NCBI RefSeq assembly: GCF_002078875.1
Contig: NC_034409.1
Coordinates: forward strand, 65,134,583-65,198,582
DNA from: Numida meleagris
Taxonomy: Eukaryota > Chordata > Aves > Galliformes > Numididae
DNA length: 64,000 nt
Direction: 5' to 3'
The notes below the pieces were generated by a model. The model was given only the letters and a program-made list of their open reading frames with translations, was not told where the DNA came from and did not search any database. The position numbers were made by a program, and so were the translations under genes. Position 1 is the stretch's first letter, and the number at the start of each line of letters is the position of its first letter. Of this stretch, positions 61,944-64,000 are shown piece by piece.

Positions 61944-63129
61944 CATAGAGAAAATAATTTTTATTTGGTAGTTGGAGTAATGCTCTAGAGAAAGAAAGAT
62001 TCAAAAGCAGTAGCCACATCTCAAGCCTGTCCAGTCCACCTGTGCAGAGCACAGGGATGAACCCAAGCACCATCCACCATAAGCCTGCTTGTGCCTGCCT
62101 GCTTGCAACTCATGTCCCCACATTCTTTCTGCTATTTGCTCTTAAAAACCTTCCTTGCATTCAAATAAAAGGACAATTTGCTTCTGCCAAGATATGTAGC
62201 TTCTGCTAACCAGACAGACCTCTCAGAGTGAAATATTTATCCTGCTTATAATGCAAACACACCACGGGAGTGACAGCCTTTTCCAAACTCATACAAACCA
62301 CCCAGGGTCACCCTCACACTTGTCACACATACCTAGTTGCCAAACAAAGCCGAGCATTTGCAGATTTCTTAGTTTGGTGAAGGGCAAGTGGCTGACAAGA
62401 AGCCTGGGGGCTGCTCTAACTTACACCGACTGGCAGTGCTTCTAAGGTAGTGGGCAGCAGCTGCAGTGGGGAGCCCCAGCCTCCATTCTCTGGGAGCTGA
62501 AGGGGCAGGACACAGCTAGGAGAGTGCTGGAGCTGCTGGCACCACATGCACAGGTGGGGGACTGCTGCCTTGCCAAAGCCACATAGTTTTTTAGCTCCTT
62601 TGGGTAGCTTAAACAGCATTAAGGTCTGGAAAAGACAAGGGAATCTGGAAAGAAGATTTCAAAATTTTGTGGACTTAAGAACCTTCGCCCTCAGCTTTAT
62701 TGTCATAATTAACTTGTCATCTTTTTCATTAGTCCAGCAGTGTATTCAACAGCTGGATTTCTGGGGTTAAAAACAGCAGAAAAATAAACAGTAAAAAAAA
62801 AGGTTTTTTTCAGATCTTCCTTACACTTCAGTAAGGAATAAAGCAATGTGAGGAGAGTGCTATTTATTTTCCTTTTGCAATGATCACACCATTACAGACA
62901 AGAAGTTTCTCTTGACTCACTCAGGTTGCAATTTTTGCTTACCCTGTGTTTCACCTAGGGCTAACCTGAGTAAAACTTCAGTTAAACCTGGGTGGAGACC
63001 ACAGGCTTTTGCCCAGTGTGTTTTCTGGGTGCGAAAGGAATGACTGAATGTAGGAATGCAGACTTAGTGCTACAGGCAACACTTGTTGTATTTAATATTT
63101 AATAATAACACTGTGTCCCTACCCAGTAC
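61944..63129. other. Unique sequence, no gene seen
   Basis: No recognisable gene. A moderately GC-rich stretch at 62390-62600 reads open on both strands without a known domain. An 8-bp hairpin (62817-62838) follows an acceptor-like 'ggtttttttcag' and overlaps an AATAAA hexamer. Confidence 0.4.
62817..62838. repeat. 8-bp hairpin beside an acceptor-like site and AATAAA
   Basis: TTCCTTAC and GTAAGGAA pair perfectly around ACTTCA. A 3' splice-like GGTTTTTTTCAG ends at 62813 and an AATAAA hexamer overlaps the right arm at 62837. Each signal is common alone. Confidence 0.6.
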
Positions 63130-63265
63130 TATTCATTTGAGGCTCTCAGAGCTGTTAATATTTACAATAGTCATATAGTAAAGCATTGTTATTAATTATT
63201 AATGTTTACAGATACAAGTTGAGATAAAATATAACTAAACACCTTGTCAAAGCTGTACAACAAAA
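63130..63265 (-). repeat. MIR-like ancient SINE scrap (antisense)
   Basis: The sequence 'gttattaattattaatgtttacagatacaagttgagataaa' followed by 'ctaaacaccttgtcaaagctgtacaacaaa' parallels antisense MIR ('attattattatccccattttacagatgaggaaactgag...' then 'aagtgacttgcccaaggtcacacagca'). It is strongly diverged, and edges are approximate. Confidence 0.4.
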
Positions 63266-64000
63266 TTTAAATCTATGGGTTCTCAAAAAAAGACCAGAGC
63301 TTAGCAGTGACCTGTTTTTCACCTCATCATGTTCTAGATAGTTGGCTGCTCACTTGTTATGACCCATACCATTTGTCTGTAATTATTAACAGCAGTGGGA
63401 ATTCAAACAAGTTAGAGAGGCTCAAAGGACTTGTTGCTCATGTACAAAAAATAAAAGCAATAAAGAAGGCCACTGGTATAGTGTAATGTCGAAGGAAAAC
63501 AGTCTTTCTCAACCATGATAATCTTACAGAGCAATTGTAAGTGACATTGCGCTTGAGATGCTGAATAGATAATACTGTATTATCCAAAATATATGCATAT
63601 GATGAGCAGATTTTGCTTTGCTTCTATTCTCCACTATAATCTTCCAGTTCCCTCTGTCTTTGCTAGCCTGTCTACCCATTTCCCAGGTGTGCTTATACTC
63701 AGGGCCCTTCTTAACACACAAGGAATTTATTAAATTTTCTTTGGAGTAATTAAACATGCATAAGAAAGGGTGCTGGTATTATTTTGTGCTATCTCATCCA
63801 TTTCTCTGCATGCAAGTACAAAATTTGAGCTGCAGTGACTAGATGTGGGTGGGGTGTACTCCAAATCATTTGTATTCCCAGTATAGCACAGTTTCTATGT
63901 TAGTGCAGCAATTGGTTCACACAGTATGTTATGCATACTGTAGAGGCAGTGACAACTAATGACATCAGAAGCAGATGGACAGGGCATAGTTGTAAAATAA
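63266..64000. other. Unique sequence to the window end
   Basis: No recognisable gene. A small perfect hairpin (ACAGTATG and CATACTGT around TTATG) lies at 63921-63941. Confidence 0.45.

Noticed and set aside
61484..61946. Five overlapping frames of 67-83 codons on both strands
   Set aside because: All lie in the GC-rich CR1 copy and follow no CR1 protein frame for their full length.
1..64000. CRISPR arrays, bacterial-type operons, riboswitches, tRNA or rRNA genes
   Set aside because: The window is vertebrate. I saw no regularly spaced direct repeats, no tRNA cloverleaf with A and B boxes outside the degenerate MIR heads, and no rRNA motifs.

Overview
This window is AT-rich vertebrate DNA, and its repeats point to a galliform bird, most likely chicken (Gallus). 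Three things support that. There are CR1 LINE 3' ends whose terminus is the tandem octamer ATTCTATG/ATTCTGTG. There is a deletion derivative of the galliform mariner (Galluhop type). There are also very old MIR/CORE-SINE-like scraps, and nothing typical of mammals such as Alu or LINE-1. A long AAAG microsatellite contains one unresolved base (N at 54262), as expected of a draft reference assembly. I see no complete protein-coding gene, tRNA or rRNA. Every long open frame is explained by a mobile element, by the microsatellite, or by the number expected by chance in 64 kb. The window is best read as a gene desert or the inside of a very large intron.

Layout: 1-10371 is unique AT-rich sequence with a MIR-like scrap near 0.7 kb and one short antisense CR1 near 6.8 kb. 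From 10372 to 13891 there is a compound block. It starts with a sense CR1 that still encodes the C-terminal end of its ORF2. It continues with a decayed, 5'-truncated gammaretrovirus-like provirus: RNase H and integrase remnants, a broken envelope transmembrane region and a 3' LTR. A small antisense CR1 fragment sits inside the provirus. From 13892 to 24510 the sequence is unique. At 24511-25067 lies the deleted mariner. At 25445-26760 one sense CR1 is split by a younger antisense CR1, a clear nested insertion. From 26761 to 61455 the sequence is mostly unique, with CR1 copies at 36.3, 38.7 and 47.0 kb, a MIR-like SINE at 52.5 kb and the AAAG array at 54.2 kb. A fairly CpG-rich CR1 lies at 61.5-61.9 kb, and the last 2 kb is unique apart from another MIR-like scrap.

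The non-repeat signals most worth a second look are two short plus-strand segments with near-consensus splice sites on both sides (35018-35082 and 37873-37927), which could be exons of an unannotated transcript. Next is an 18-bp inverted repeat with a 16-base loop at 60448-60499. There are also several shorter perfect palindromes (29.2, 32.1, 41.8, 44.1 kb). All of these are by-eye observations without conservation or expression data.
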